From the NCBI GenBank assembly GCA_025454915.1, contig JALONN010000007.1, positions 1-64,000 of the forward strand: a stretch of 64,000 bases of DNA, in the 5' to 3' direction. This DNA is from Raineya sp. GTDB lineage: Bacteria; Bacteroidota; Bacteroidia; Cytophagales; Thermonemataceae. Made by a program: the position numbers and the translations under genes. The notes below the pieces were generated by a model. It did no database searches and had not been told where the DNA came from. It saw nothing but the letters and a program-made list of their open reading frames with translations. Below, in pieces: positions 34,880-44,577 of the stretch (position 1 is its first letter; each line of letters starts with the position of its first letter).

Positions 34880-35719
34880 ATGTTAAATCGAATGTCGGTA
34901 AATAAAAAAAATGTACAAAACTTTCTATTCTTAGCAATTATTGTGCTAATCTGTTTTGCATTTACTTTACCTTTTAAATCTCAGTCACCAAGCCCACAAA
35001 AATACAAAATCCGTACCGTTGTAATTGATGCAGGGCATGGCGGACACGACCCCGGAGCGTTGGGCAAAAATACAAAAGAAAAAGATATAACCTTAGCAGT
35101 TAGCTTAGAATTAGGAGCAACTATCAAAAAATATTTACCTGATGTCAATGTAATCTACACCAGAACCACCGATACCTTTGTTGAATTGTACAAAAGAGCC
35201 GAAATTGCGAACCGAAATGATGCAGATGTTTTCATTTCTATTCATTGCAATTCGATGGATGTGAAAAAAAATAAAAAATCTGCTGAAGCCAAAGGTTTAG
35301 AAGTGTTTGTGATGGGACCTCATGTGAGCAAAGAAAATTTAGAGGTTGCAAGAAGAGAAAATGCAGTGGTTGCATTGGAGTCTGGATATAAAAAAAATTA
35401 TGGAGGTTTCGACCCAAATTCTCCTCAGGCTGCTATTTTGAGTGTAACAAAACAAAATAATTATCTTGAAAACAGCTTACGCCTTTCTACACTCATTGAT
35501 AAACAATTCAATGACAGGCTGAACCGAAAAACAAGAGGCATTAAACAGGCTGGTTTTTTGGTACTCAGAGAAATTGCGAGTACAAGTATTTTAGTAGAAT
35601 TGGGGTATTTATCTAATGAAGAAGAAGAATCTTATCTAAAAGACCCTTGGAGTCAGACGCTTATGGCATCAGCGATTTACAGAGCTTTCAGAGATTTTAA
35701 AAATGAAGTAGAGAAATAA
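34880..35719 (+). CDS. N-acetylmuramoyl-L-alanine amidase
   Basis: A 279-residue Amidase_3 (AmiABC-type) zinc enzyme that cuts the amide bond between muramic acid and the stem peptide during cell separation. An N-terminal hydrophobic segment (about 12-32) is a signal peptide or anchor. Catalytic parts: TVVIDAGHGGHDPGALG with a zinc histidine, KEKDITLAVSLELG with a zinc glutamate, ADVFISIHCNS with a zinc histidine, and ILVELGYLSNEEEE with the catalytic glutamate. An insert (about residues 175-215) between helix and core is typical of regulated amidases. Start may be the second ATG, four codons in. Confidence 0.93.
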   Translation: MLNRMSVNKKNVQNFLFLAIIVLICFAFTLPFKSQSPSPQKYKIRTVVIDAGHGGHDPGALGKNTKEKDITLAVSLELGATIKKYLPDVNVIYTRTTDTFVELYKRAEIANRNDADVFISIHCNSMDVKKNKKSAEAKGLEVFVMGPHVSKENLEVARRENAVVALESGYKKNYGGFDPNSPQAAILSVTKQNNYLENSLRLSTLIDKQFNDRLNRKTRGIKQAGFLVLREIASTSILVELGYLSNEEEESYLKDPWSQTLMASAIYRAFRDFKNEVEK

Positions 35720-35844
35720 AGCCATATTACTTCAATTTAGACTAAAAATCAGAAAATATAAACAAATTAAGAGGCACTATTATTAAAATCTAATTTTTAT
35801 CTGTAATATTGCGGGCAAATTTAGTATTTGTTTCACAATTTTAA

Positions 35845-36852
<1,008 letters not shown>

Positions 36853-36854
36853 TA

Positions 36855-36914
36855 ATTTGATTATTAGTTTTTTATAATAAATTAAAAGCCCTAAATTAAG
36901 TTTAGGGCTTTTTT
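36855..36914 (+). terminator. gapA terminator, copy 1 of a 60-base direct repeat
   Basis: The end of the block forms AAAAGCCCTAAA / TTTAGGGCTTTT with a T run, a strong terminator. The whole 60 bases recur 91 bases later. Confidence 0.85.
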
Positions 36915-36945
36915 GTTTGGTTTGTGATTACAAATCACGAACAGC

Positions 36946-37005
36946 ATTTGATTATTAGTTTTTTATAACAAATTAAAATCTCTAAAGCGTATTTAGGGCT
37001 TTTTT
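36946..37005 (+). repeat. Degenerate second copy of the 60-base terminator block
   Basis: Aligns with 36855-36914 over all 60 bases without gaps; the first 23 bases and the last 14 are the same, while differences cluster in the left arm of the stem (TCTCTAAA instead of GCCCTAAA). Pairing is weakened to about five pairs, so it is probably a poor terminator. Its end overlaps the stop of the minus-strand gene at 37004. Confidence 0.75.
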
Positions 37006-37933
37006 ATTGCATTTTATTTTTAAATGTCAAATATAATTCTTGGCTTATTAGTTGTTTTTTATGGCATATTTCTAAAACATCAAACTTTACATAGTCTAAA
37101 CCTAAAATCCCCCAAATATTGGACTTTTTAACACATATCTTTTTTACCCCTAAGTTCAACCATAAATTAAATATACGAATAATATTATTTATGATTGAAC
37201 TTATTATTTCTTGTCCAATAATAGAAGAATCGAGTTTTGAAGAGCAGATTAATATAATCTCTTTATGTGAAGAGTGAACTTTATATGAGGCTTTTACTTG
37301 CAACTGAAAGTTATCTTTTAGTATAATTTCTAAAAAATGCAAAGAAGATTTTAAAAGCCTTTCCTTGTCTATTTCAGTTGAACGATAAATATTATCAAAA
37401 GACTTGCTATTATTAGGACCTATTAAATCAAGAATTATATTTAATTCTGAATTATTGTTCTCAGTAAAAATGTGATTCTCTTGAAAACTACATTCTAAAT
37501 CAGAATTAATGTTATTTTTATAGTAATTAATTATTAACCTCAAAAAATAATGATTAAATTTATTATTATGAATATAGTTATGCTCGTTTGATAAAATATC
37601 TTTGAAAACTGGTATGTTCTTGACTTCTCCATAATTGTCAGAAAACCAAAGAGCTACATCAGGATATGCTGTAATAAACCAATCGGGATATCCTGATGGT
37701 CTAGCATCTGGATATAAAAAATGAAAGAAACTAGGAGTAATTTCAGATTTTATATTGTTCATTTTTATCTCTATGAAATATGTATCTGAAACATTAAAAT
37801 ATTTTTCATTCTTTGAATATATTACAGGGTCAATGTTATCAATTTTAAAAAAGTTGATAATAATATCTTGAAACAAAGGAGCTTTTTTTAAATCTTTTAA
37901 AATCTCATCCCATATAGCATTATTAATATGCAT
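37004..37933 (-). CDS. Hypothetical protein downstream of the PurA paralog
   Basis: About 309 residues from ATG 37933 (a TTG 24 bases upstream touches the previous stop and is less likely). No family recognised. It is rich in asparagine, isoleucine and lysine; DARPSGYPDWFITAYPDVALWF is the most distinctive segment. No signal peptide or membrane helix. Base composition is more AT-rich than the neighbours. The gene follows the PurA paralog closely on the same strand and may be cotranscribed, or may be a later insertion next to the repeated terminator. Confidence 0.6.
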   Translation of the reverse strand: MHINNAIWDEILKDLKKAPLFQDIIINFFKIDNIDPVIYSKNEKYFNVSDTYFIEIKMNNIKSEITPSFFHFLYPDARPSGYPDWFITAYPDVALWFSDNYGEVKNIPVFKDILSNEHNYIHNNKFNHYFLRLIINYYKNNINSDLECSFQENHIFTENNNSELNIILDLIGPNNSKSFDNIYRSTEIDKERLLKSSLHFLEIILKDNFQLQVKASYKVHSSHKEIILICSSKLDSSIIGQEIISSIINNIIRIFNLWLNLGVKKICVKKSNIWGILGLDYVKFDVLEICHKKQLISQELYLTFKNKMQ

Positions 37934-37957
37934 AGTTTTATTAAAAATATTTTTCAA

Positions 37958-39151
37958 CTAAAATAATAAATTTTCAGAACATTCACTAAAACTCACCAAA
38001 AGTTTCTCAAAATGAGGCTGTAATCGTTTAGAAAGATTGGTAATATTCGTTCTTTCCAAGCCATTTCCCCACACCAAACACTCTTGATTGGGTAATTGGT
38101 CGGCACAGGTAAGGATTAAATTTTTAGGTAATCCTTTTGAAAAATTGCTATCACATTGCAGAGCATAATGTAAAAGCTCTAAATTGAGGGGTGCTTTTCT
38201 GAAAACGCCCTGATAATCATTGAGTTGATTGGTTTCGTTTTCTGTATTTTGCAAATCCAGACGAGTATTTTCTAATGGAAACCAGCCTGCCCCATGTCGA
38301 GTATGGTAGCAACGACTTGCATACCAGATATTGATGTCTGAGATTTTACTTTCAGGGTTTCGATTAATCAGCTCTAAAGCATTTTTGGAGGTTGTATTGC
38401 TTCTGGTTACATTCGGAAAAAATCCAAAATCCATATCCAAAAGAACACCCTGAGCTCCTTCAAAAATAAAATGCTCAAAAGGAGAGACATTTGAAAAAAT
38501 ATCTTTTTCATGTACCCAAGAAAGTTTTTGAGTATTTTGAAGCTTTTGTAATTCAGATAAATAACCAAGGAGACGAATATCTTCTTGTTCATGAGGCATT
38601 TCTAGAAAATCTGTAATGCCTTGTTGAGCAAGTTTTTCGTGGTAATATACCCTAATACTTTTGAGTTTCATATTTACAATTTCAGGAAAATGTAAATCTT
38701 GGGTATAAAGCCTTACAGGACTGTTTTCGTGGCGTTCAATGGTTGCCCCAAAACCCATTCCACAACTGCCATGTCGCTGATTTCCACGTTTTTGCTCTAA
38801 CAAACGATTGTAAAGAATATCGTAATGAGTTGTTACAGGGCAAAGATTATCTATAAAAATCTGTGGAAATACTCCCAAACTTTCTAAGACTTTGTATTCA
38901 GTAATAAAAGCCGAAGGTGAAAAAGTACAAAACTTTGACCAGTAAGTAGGAATATTTTGCAGTGAACCTGCTCCAAAATTAGAAAAGACATGTTTTTTCT
39001 CTCCAACACAAACAGTATGCCCTGCTTGCTGTCCTCCATTGAATCTGACTACCAAAGAATTTGGGCTTTGGAAGCCAAGAAAACTGGTTGTTAAACCTTT
39101 TCCTTCGTCTCCAAAGCCCAATCCTATAACAATAGAAGCTTTTTTAGCCAT
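37958..39151 (-). CDS. Divergent adenylosuccinate synthetase paralog
   Basis: About 397 residues of the PurA fold. The P-loop GDEGKG and the segment VVRFNGGQQAGHTV (usual PurA: RxxGGxNAGHT) are clear, and FIFEGAQGVLLDMDFGFFPNVT matches the switch/IMP region. The later part departs from PurA: TRHGAGWFPLE replaces the usual TRVGxGPFPTE, and the arginine-rich GRPRRCGW segment is replaced by DYQGVFRKAPLN. It is shorter than normal PurA (about 425). Inference: it ligates or amidates a different substrate. ATG 39151 is preferred over 39163, which overlaps ugd. Confidence 0.75.
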   Translation of the reverse strand: MAKKASIVIGLGFGDEGKGLTTSFLGFQSPNSLVVRFNGGQQAGHTVCVGEKKHVFSNFGAGSLQNIPTYWSKFCTFSPSAFITEYKVLESLGVFPQIFIDNLCPVTTHYDILYNRLLEQKRGNQRHGSCGMGFGATIERHENSPVRLYTQDLHFPEIVNMKLKSIRVYYHEKLAQQGITDFLEMPHEQEDIRLLGYLSELQKLQNTQKLSWVHEKDIFSNVSPFEHFIFEGAQGVLLDMDFGFFPNVTRSNTTSKNALELINRNPESKISDINIWYASRCYHTRHGAGWFPLENTRLDLQNTENETNQLNDYQGVFRKAPLNLELLHYALQCDSNFSKGLPKNLILTCADQLPNQECLVWGNGLERTNITNLSKRLQPHFEKLLVSFSECSENLLF

Positions 39152-39152
39152 A

Positions 39153-40451
39153 TTATCTGCCAATACTGTAATATTCGAAGCCTAAAGCTTGCATATCTTG
39201 AGGCTCATATAAATTTCTTCCGTCGAAAATTACTTTATTCTTCAAAAGATTTGTCATCACTTCGAAATCAGGGGTACGGAAAACGGGCCACTCTGTCATA
39301 ATCATCAGAGCATCAGAGTTTAATAATGCTCCATAAGGACTATCAGCATATTCTATCTGATCTCCAAATATCTGACGAACATTTTCCATCGCTTCTGGGT
39401 CGTAAGCTCTTACTTTAGCACCCAAATTGAGTAAATGCTGGATATTTTCCAAAGCAGGAGCTTCTCTGATGTCATCAGTATAAGGTTTGAAAGCTAATCC
39501 CCAAAGGGCTATTTGCTTACCTTTTAAATCTCCATTAAAGTATTTTGCTAGAGGCTCTTGCAATCTTGTTTTTTGAAGGTCATTGACATTCATCACAGAT
39601 TTCAAAATCTGGAAATCATAACCACTATCCTCAGATGTTTTGGCTAAAGCCTGAACATCTTTCGGGAAACAACTTCCTCCATACCCAATCCCTGCAAACA
39701 AGAAACGCTTACCAATACGAGTATCGGAACCAATACCTTTGCGAATATCATCTACATTGGCACCCACTTTTTCGCATAGGTTTGCAATTTCATTCATGAA
39801 GGTGATTTTTGTAGCTAAGAATGCGTTGGCTGCATATTTCGTCATTTCGGCAGAACGCTCACTCATAAAAATAATAGGATTTCCTTGTCTTACGAAAGGT
39901 AAATACAATTGCTCCATTACTTTTTTAGCTCTATCAGAACTTGTACCAATAACGATACGGTCGGGTTTCATAAAGTCCTCAACAGCAACACCTTCTCTTA
40001 AGAATTCTGGGTTTGAAACCACATCAAACTCTACTTTTGCATTTTTTGCAATATTATGATGTACTTTTTCGGCGGTGCCTACAGGTACAGTACTTTTATC
40101 TACAATTACTACATAATTTTTAAGGATTTTCCCTAAATCATCAGCAACACCCAAAATATATTTTAAATCTGCTGAACCGTCTTCACCAGGAGGTGTGGGT
40201 AATGCCAAAAAGATGATTTTTGCATCTTCAATACCTTCTACCAGATTGGTTGTAAACTTTAATCTGCCCTGAGCAATATTTCTATCAAAAAGAACATCTA
40301 AACCAGGCTCATATATAGGAATAACACCAGATTGGAGTTTTTTTACTTTTTCTTCATTAATATCTACACAGGTAACCGTGTTTCCTGTTTCTGCTAAACA
40401 AGTACCAGTAACCAAACCAACATAACCAGTACCGACAACAGCTATTTTCAT
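39153..40451 (-). CDS. ugd: UDP-glucose 6-dehydrogenase
   Basis: A 432-residue enzyme that oxidises UDP-glucose to UDP-glucuronate for surface polysaccharides. Rossmann start MKIAVVGTGYVGLVTGTCLA, active-site GIGYGGSCFPKDVQAL near 258 with the catalytic cysteine, and GLAFKPYTDDIREAPA. The true start is ATG 40451, directly before the Rossmann fold; the 20-codon upstream extension begins at TTG and would overlap the promoter. Its divergent promoter is shared with nuoH. Confidence 0.95.
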   Translation of the reverse strand: MKIAVVGTGYVGLVTGTCLAETGNTVTCVDINEEKVKKLQSGVIPIYEPGLDVLFDRNIAQGRLKFTTNLVEGIEDAKIIFLALPTPPGEDGSADLKYILGVADDLGKILKNYVVIVDKSTVPVGTAEKVHHNIAKNAKVEFDVVSNPEFLREGVAVEDFMKPDRIVIGTSSDRAKKVMEQLYLPFVRQGNPIIFMSERSAEMTKYAANAFLATKITFMNEIANLCEKVGANVDDIRKGIGSDTRIGKRFLFAGIGYGGSCFPKDVQALAKTSEDSGYDFQILKSVMNVNDLQKTRLQEPLAKYFNGDLKGKQIALWGLAFKPYTDDIREAPALENIQHLLNLGAKVRAYDPEAMENVRQIFGDQIEYADSPYGALLNSDALMIMTEWPVFRTPDFEVMTNLLKNKVIFDGRNLYEPQDMQALGFEYYSIGR

Positions 40452-40482
40452 ACGTTTTAGAGTTTTTTTAGTAAAATTGACG

Positions 40483-40511
40483 CAAAAATAGTTTATTTTT
40501 GGCAAACTCAA
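40483..40511 (-). promoter_or_regulatory. Probable ugd promoter
   Basis: Minus strand: TTG at 40511-40509, 17-18 base spacer, TATTTTTG at 40490-40483; the leader to ATG 40451 would be about 25 bases. Confidence 0.52.
40494..40501 (+). promoter_or_regulatory. -7 box of nuoH, back to back with ugd
   Basis: TATTTTTG on the plus strand, 17 bases before the nuoH ATG. It is the mirror image of the ugd -7 box, three bases away. A TTG at 40477-40479 leaves a 14-base spacer, shorter than ideal. Confidence 0.45.
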
Positions 40512-40517
40512 AATTTT

Positions 40518-41612
40518 ATGTTGGAAACAGTTTTATACTTTGGGGCTTATCTGACTTTAGTACTTGTTTTAGTGCTTATCACTTTTTATGCTGAACGTAA
40601 ACTGGCTGCCTTTATTCAAGACCGTATGGGACCCACTGAAGTAGGACACTTTGGTACTTTACAACCCGTTGCAGATTTACTAAAATTATTACAAAAAGAA
40701 GATATTGTACCTACACAAGCAGATAAAAAGCTGTTTCTACTTGCTCCCATCGTAATTTTTCCAGCCATTTTCGCTGGAATGGTCGTTATCCCGTTGGGTA
40801 ATGGCTTACAAGCCTCTCATATCGAAATAGGCGTTTTTTTCTTGCTTGCTATTGTTTCTTTGGATGTTGTGGGTTTGTTGATGGCAGGCTGGGGCTCTAA
40901 TAATAAATTTGCATTGTATGGAGCTATGCGTTCTGTGGCTCAAATTGTTTCTTATGAAATTCCTTTGGTGCTGTCAGTATTGTGTGTGGTTGTACTTGCT
41001 CAGAGTTTAGATTTAGCAGAAATCGCTATCAGACAAGGATTTAGCTCTCATGAACCTATCTATTTATTTGGCATCAAGGCTTTGGGGGTAGAGGTAACAC
41101 ATTTGGGGGGATTTCTGACATGGAATATTATACAAATGCCTTTGTTGTTTGTGGTATATATTGTGTTTTTTATTGCAACCCTTGCAGAGTCGAACAGAGC
41201 CCCCTTCGATTTGCCTGAGGGCGAGTCGGAAATTATAGGTGGTTTTCATACAGAATACTCTGGGTTTCGTTTTGCCATATTCTTTCTTGCAGAATATACC
41301 ATGATGATCCTTGTAAGTATGCTTGGAATAATCTTGTTTTTTGGAGGCTGGAATACCCCTTTGCCCAATATAGGCAGTATACACCTAGCAGAATGGACTA
41401 CTGGTGAAACTGGGAGCTTTTTAGCGGGCTTTTGGGCTATATTCTGGCTTTGTAGCAAAACAATTGTGGTTTTACTTTTGCAAGTAGTGGTTCGCTGGAC
41501 TTACCCACGCCTTCGTACAGACCAACTCATGTATTTGGCTTGGAAGGTGCTTACACCTGTTACGCTTGTTATGTTGCTTATTTGTAGCATTTGGAGAATA
41601 TTGATGATTTAA
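40518..41612 (+). CDS. nuoH: NADH-quinone oxidoreductase subunit H
   Basis: A 364-residue membrane subunit of respiratory complex I at the quinone site. Eight helices; conserved FYAERKLAAFIQDRMGPTEVG, LLMAGWGSNNKFALYGAMRSVAQ, and FIATLAESNRAPFDLPEGESEI with EYSGFRFAIFFLAEY. No other nuo gene is adjacent, so this subunit is encoded away from the main cluster, as in several Cytophagales. Confidence 0.96.
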   Translation: MLETVLYFGAYLTLVLVLVLITFYAERKLAAFIQDRMGPTEVGHFGTLQPVADLLKLLQKEDIVPTQADKKLFLLAPIVIFPAIFAGMVVIPLGNGLQASHIEIGVFFLLAIVSLDVVGLLMAGWGSNNKFALYGAMRSVAQIVSYEIPLVLSVLCVVVLAQSLDLAEIAIRQGFSSHEPIYLFGIKALGVEVTHLGGFLTWNIIQMPLLFVVYIVFFIATLAESNRAPFDLPEGESEIIGGFHTEYSGFRFAIFFLAEYTMMILVSMLGIILFFGGWNTPLPNIGSIHLAEWTTGETGSFLAGFWAIFWLCSKTIVVLLLQVVVRWTYPRLRTDQLMYLAWKVLTPVTLVMLLICSIWRILMI

Positions 41613-41639
41613 AAAACAAAAAAAGATGAGTGGCTTGAT

Positions 41640-42542
41640 ATGCAAAACCCTGAATTTAAAGACCTTTTATCACTTTTAAAGCACGAAAGCACTTTTGAAG
41701 TTGGTGTAGAGTTAGCTCAACACTACCAAAAGGAATTTCAAAAATATTTTGGATGTGATATAGAAAATTATAGAGTTTTGATGTCCTTTTTTTTGATACA
41801 TGCACCTAAAAACTTCGGTAAATCTTTAAAGCATATTAAAGATTTACATCTGCCAGAGGGTGAATTTGTTAGTTTACCACCAAACGTCCATTTACTTACC
41901 AAATTAGAAGGTTTAGATTTATATTGCAATGGCTTAACTTGTGTACCTGAAGAAGTTTGCAAATTAAAAAAGTTAAAATCTTTGGATCTGTCTGATAACC
42001 AACTTACAACTTTGCCAAAGGAAATTGGAACATTGAAAAACTTACAAACGTTGCGTTTGGACTATAATCGCCTTGTCAGTTTACCTGGAAAAATTGGAAC
42101 ACTAAAAAACTTAAAATATTTATATTTACAAAGTAACCAGCTAAGTTTTTTATCACCAAGAATTGGAGAATTAGAGAGTTTAATATGGTTACGATTAGGA
42201 TATAATCAACTAAAAAGCCTTCCACCAGAAATTGGGAATTTAGAGAAACTATATTCGTTGGAATTATACAATAACCAGCTAAATACACTTCCATCAGAAG
42301 TTGGGCGTTTAGAAAACTTATATTCGTTGGACTTAGAAAATAATCAACTAAGTACACTTCCACCAGAAATTGGGGAATTAAAGAATTTACGTACATTAAG
42401 TCTAAAAAACAATCCATTGGTTACTTTACCCAATAATTTAAAAGAGCTAAAAAATTGTAGCATTTATATAGATAAGAACCTTCCTGAACAGTTGCGAGAA
42501 TGTGTGGGAAGTTGGGAAAATATCCGTTTTACAGACTCTTAG
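41640..42542 (+). CDS. Cytoplasmic leucine-rich repeat protein
   Basis: A 300-residue protein without a signal peptide. The first 45 residues (MQNPEFKDLLSLLKHESTFE then ELAQHYQKEF...YFGCD) form a small N-terminal domain shared with the next gene. Then about eight 23-residue LRRs of the LTTLPKEIGTLKNLQ type and a C-terminal cap ending LPEQLRECVGSWENIRF. Inference: a cytoplasmic binding solenoid. It begins 27 bases after nuoH. Confidence 0.88.
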   Translation: MQNPEFKDLLSLLKHESTFEVGVELAQHYQKEFQKYFGCDIENYRVLMSFFLIHAPKNFGKSLKHIKDLHLPEGEFVSLPPNVHLLTKLEGLDLYCNGLTCVPEEVCKLKKLKSLDLSDNQLTTLPKEIGTLKNLQTLRLDYNRLVSLPGKIGTLKNLKYLYLQSNQLSFLSPRIGELESLIWLRLGYNQLKSLPPEIGNLEKLYSLELYNNQLNTLPSEVGRLENLYSLDLENNQLSTLPPEIGELKNLRTLSLKNNPLVTLPNNLKELKNCSIYIDKNLPEQLRECVGSWENIRFTDS

Positions 42543-42559
42543 TTTTTTCAATAAAATTT

Positions 42560-43195
42560 ATGCAAAACCCTAAATTTGAGAATCTTTTGTTGCTTTTAGA
42601 ACATGAAAACACTTTTGAGTTAGGTTTGGAATTAGCCCAAAATTATCAAAGTGAGTTTGAGTCGTATTTTGGTTGTAATGTATATGAATACAAAGAACTT
42701 GTGGAGTTTTTGGCAAAAGATTATTTGTGGAGTTTTGGTACACCTTTGAGTAAGGTTTCTAAACTAGATTTTAACTATGTAGAACTTGAAAAATTTCCAA
42801 CAAATATGTTTTTGCTTTCTAATTTACAAAATCTGAATTTGTCTAATACTTATACTGCTGAATTACCAATGGAAATTGGACATTTAAAAAACTTGACAGA
42901 TTTAGATTTATCCAATAACTATCTTCGTGAATTGCCAAAGGAAATAGCTAGATTAGAAAATTTGGTATATTTGAACTTAAACCATAATAGATTTAATGAA
43001 TTATCAATGGAAATCACACAATTAGAAAACTTGCAAACTTTGGTGTTATCCAGAAATCGATTTACTAAGCTACCACAAGAATTAAAAAACTTAGATTGTA
43101 AGATATACTTAGACATAAGTGCTAGTAAAGCCTTACGTGAGTCTGTGCGAGGTTGGAAAAATGTTGTTTTTGAAGATTATATCAAATATGACTGA
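42560..43195 (+). CDS. Cytoplasmic leucine-rich repeat protein, paralog
   Basis: A 211-residue paralog starting at ATG 42560, which aligns exactly with the start of the preceding protein (MQNPKFENLLLLLEHENTFE and YFGCN). It has about four or five LRRs and the same type of cap (LRESVRGWKNVVFED). The open frame extends upstream into the preceding gene but that part is only overlap. Tandem duplication with loss of repeats explains the pair. Confidence 0.87.
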   Translation: MQNPKFENLLLLLEHENTFELGLELAQNYQSEFESYFGCNVYEYKELVEFLAKDYLWSFGTPLSKVSKLDFNYVELEKFPTNMFLLSNLQNLNLSNTYTAELPMEIGHLKNLTDLDLSNNYLRELPKEIARLENLVYLNLNHNRFNELSMEITQLENLQTLVLSRNRFTKLPQELKNLDCKIYLDISASKALRESVRGWKNVVFEDYIKYD

Positions 43196-43267
43196 ACTTT
43201 TGAGAATCCCAAACCTAGAGTTTAAAATCAATTATAAACGGTATTATGATTAAAAAAATATAGAATT

Positions 43268-43675
43268 ATGGAAAATATCATTTTTAAACACATTCAGACA
43301 TACAGCATGGAAGCTGGAAACCTGAGTACACTCACCTCTATTCAGAGAGAACAAATAAATATTTGTGCAGAATTGTATTTTGGAGATGGGAATATCGAAA
43401 ATATTGAAAATATTTTTGATGAAGAGCAAGAAGGATGGATAGAAGCGGATTTATACCATGTAATAGATGTTGATAAACAAGAAGTTATATTGGATTTTTG
43501 GCATTATATGGTGGATTCAGGGACTTTTTTTGCCCACAATACAGCAAATTATGCAGGCTACGAAATGATACAGTTCTCTGTTGACTTCATAGAGAAAAAT
43601 GAAATCAATAAAAACTTCCCTGAGGATTTTGAAAATACTCTTTATGAAAAATTTAATGAATCTAAGTATTCTTAA
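43268..43675 (+). CDS. Hypothetical protein
   Basis: A 135-residue acidic, soluble protein. The middle (EEQEGWIEADLYHVIDVDKQ then DFWHYMVDSGTFFAHNTANY) is distinctive but I do not recognise a family. No signal or membrane segment. Its last codons overlap the convergent mscS gene by 4 bases. Confidence 0.65.
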   Translation: MENIIFKHIQTYSMEAGNLSTLTSIQREQINICAELYFGDGNIENIENIFDEEQEGWIEADLYHVIDVDKQEVILDFWHYMVDSGTFFAHNTANYAGYEMIQFSVDFIEKNEINKNFPEDFENTLYEKFNESKYS

Positions 43676-44469
43676 GCAGGAGGGTTAACAATTCCCTCTT
43701 TTACAAATGTATTCTGTACTTTTTCATGAATACTGGCAGCAATACGGCTTTGTGAACTAACATAGTCTTCAGGGCTGAGCCAACAAACCAAAGAAGCAAA
43801 ATAAGCGTTATCCTCTAATACTGTAATAGCTACATTTGGAGCTGGTTGCTGAGAAAATAAGGTTTCTGTTTTCGCTATAGCAAGCAAAATATTTTTGACT
43901 TTCTCTACTTCATGAATATTTGCCACTTTAAATTTATATTCTACTCTTCGCTGCTGCCCTCCTGTCTGGTTTGTAATAACACCATTGGCTACAATGCCAT
44001 TGGGTAAGATAATCAACTGTCCCTCAGAGGTTTCTAATACAGTTGTAAAGGTCTGAATTTCTCTTACAACCCCCGTAAAAGTCTGAAAAGTAATCATATC
44101 ACCCACCTTATAAGGTTTAAAAAATAAAATAAGTACACTTCCTGCAAAATTAGAAAGGCTACCCTGTAAGGCTAAACCCACAGCCAAACTGGCTGCACCC
44201 AATACTGCCACAAACGAGGTGGTTTCAATTCCTAAAATACCTGCAATACTGAACAAAAGCAGAATTTTTAGTCCGATAGAAATTAAACTAAGTAAAAATT
44301 TACTAATCGAAGGGTCAAAATTTCGGATTAAAAGAGCTTTTCTTGAAATAACAGAAATTCTGCTGACAAGCCAACTTCCTACAATCCACGCTAAAATTGC
44401 TCCTGCAATTTTTGGTGTATAACCCACAAGAAGTGTATAGAGCTGTTCTAAAATTTTTTCTATGTTCAT
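43672..44469 (-). CDS. mscS: Small-conductance mechanosensitive channel
   Basis: A 265-residue MscS-type channel that opens under membrane tension to release solutes in hypo-osmotic shock. Three helices in the first 120 residues, pore helix AVLGAASLAVGLALQGSLSNFAGS with the glycine/alanine packing of TM3, then the beta domain (FKPYKVGDMITFQTFTGVVREI; SEGQLIILPNGIV) and the C-terminal cage. Length is typical of the compact E. coli-like form. Confidence 0.95.
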   Translation of the reverse strand: MNIEKILEQLYTLLVGYTPKIAGAILAWIVGSWLVSRISVISRKALLIRNFDPSISKFLLSLISIGLKILLLFSIAGILGIETTSFVAVLGAASLAVGLALQGSLSNFAGSVLILFFKPYKVGDMITFQTFTGVVREIQTFTTVLETSEGQLIILPNGIVANGVITNQTGGQQRRVEYKFKVANIHEVEKVKNILLAIAKTETLFSQQPAPNVAITVLEDNAYFASLVCWLSPEDYVSSQSRIAASIHEKVQNTFVKEGIVNPPA

Positions 44470-44577
44470 AGCTGATAGAGTTTTTTACAAACATTATAAA
44501 AATATTTGAAATTCTCTTTTTTTGATGACAAAAATCTGCGTAATTGGATATTGCAAAACGCAATTTGAATTATTTTT

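Noticed and set aside
40452-40511. Longer N-terminus of Ugd starting at a TTG
   Set aside because: It would overlap the promoter and add 20 residues before the Rossmann fold; ATG 40451 is natural.
42500-42559. Extended start of the second cytoplasmic LRR gene
   Set aside because: This part overlaps the end of the previous gene; the paralog starts at the equivalent of ATG 42560.
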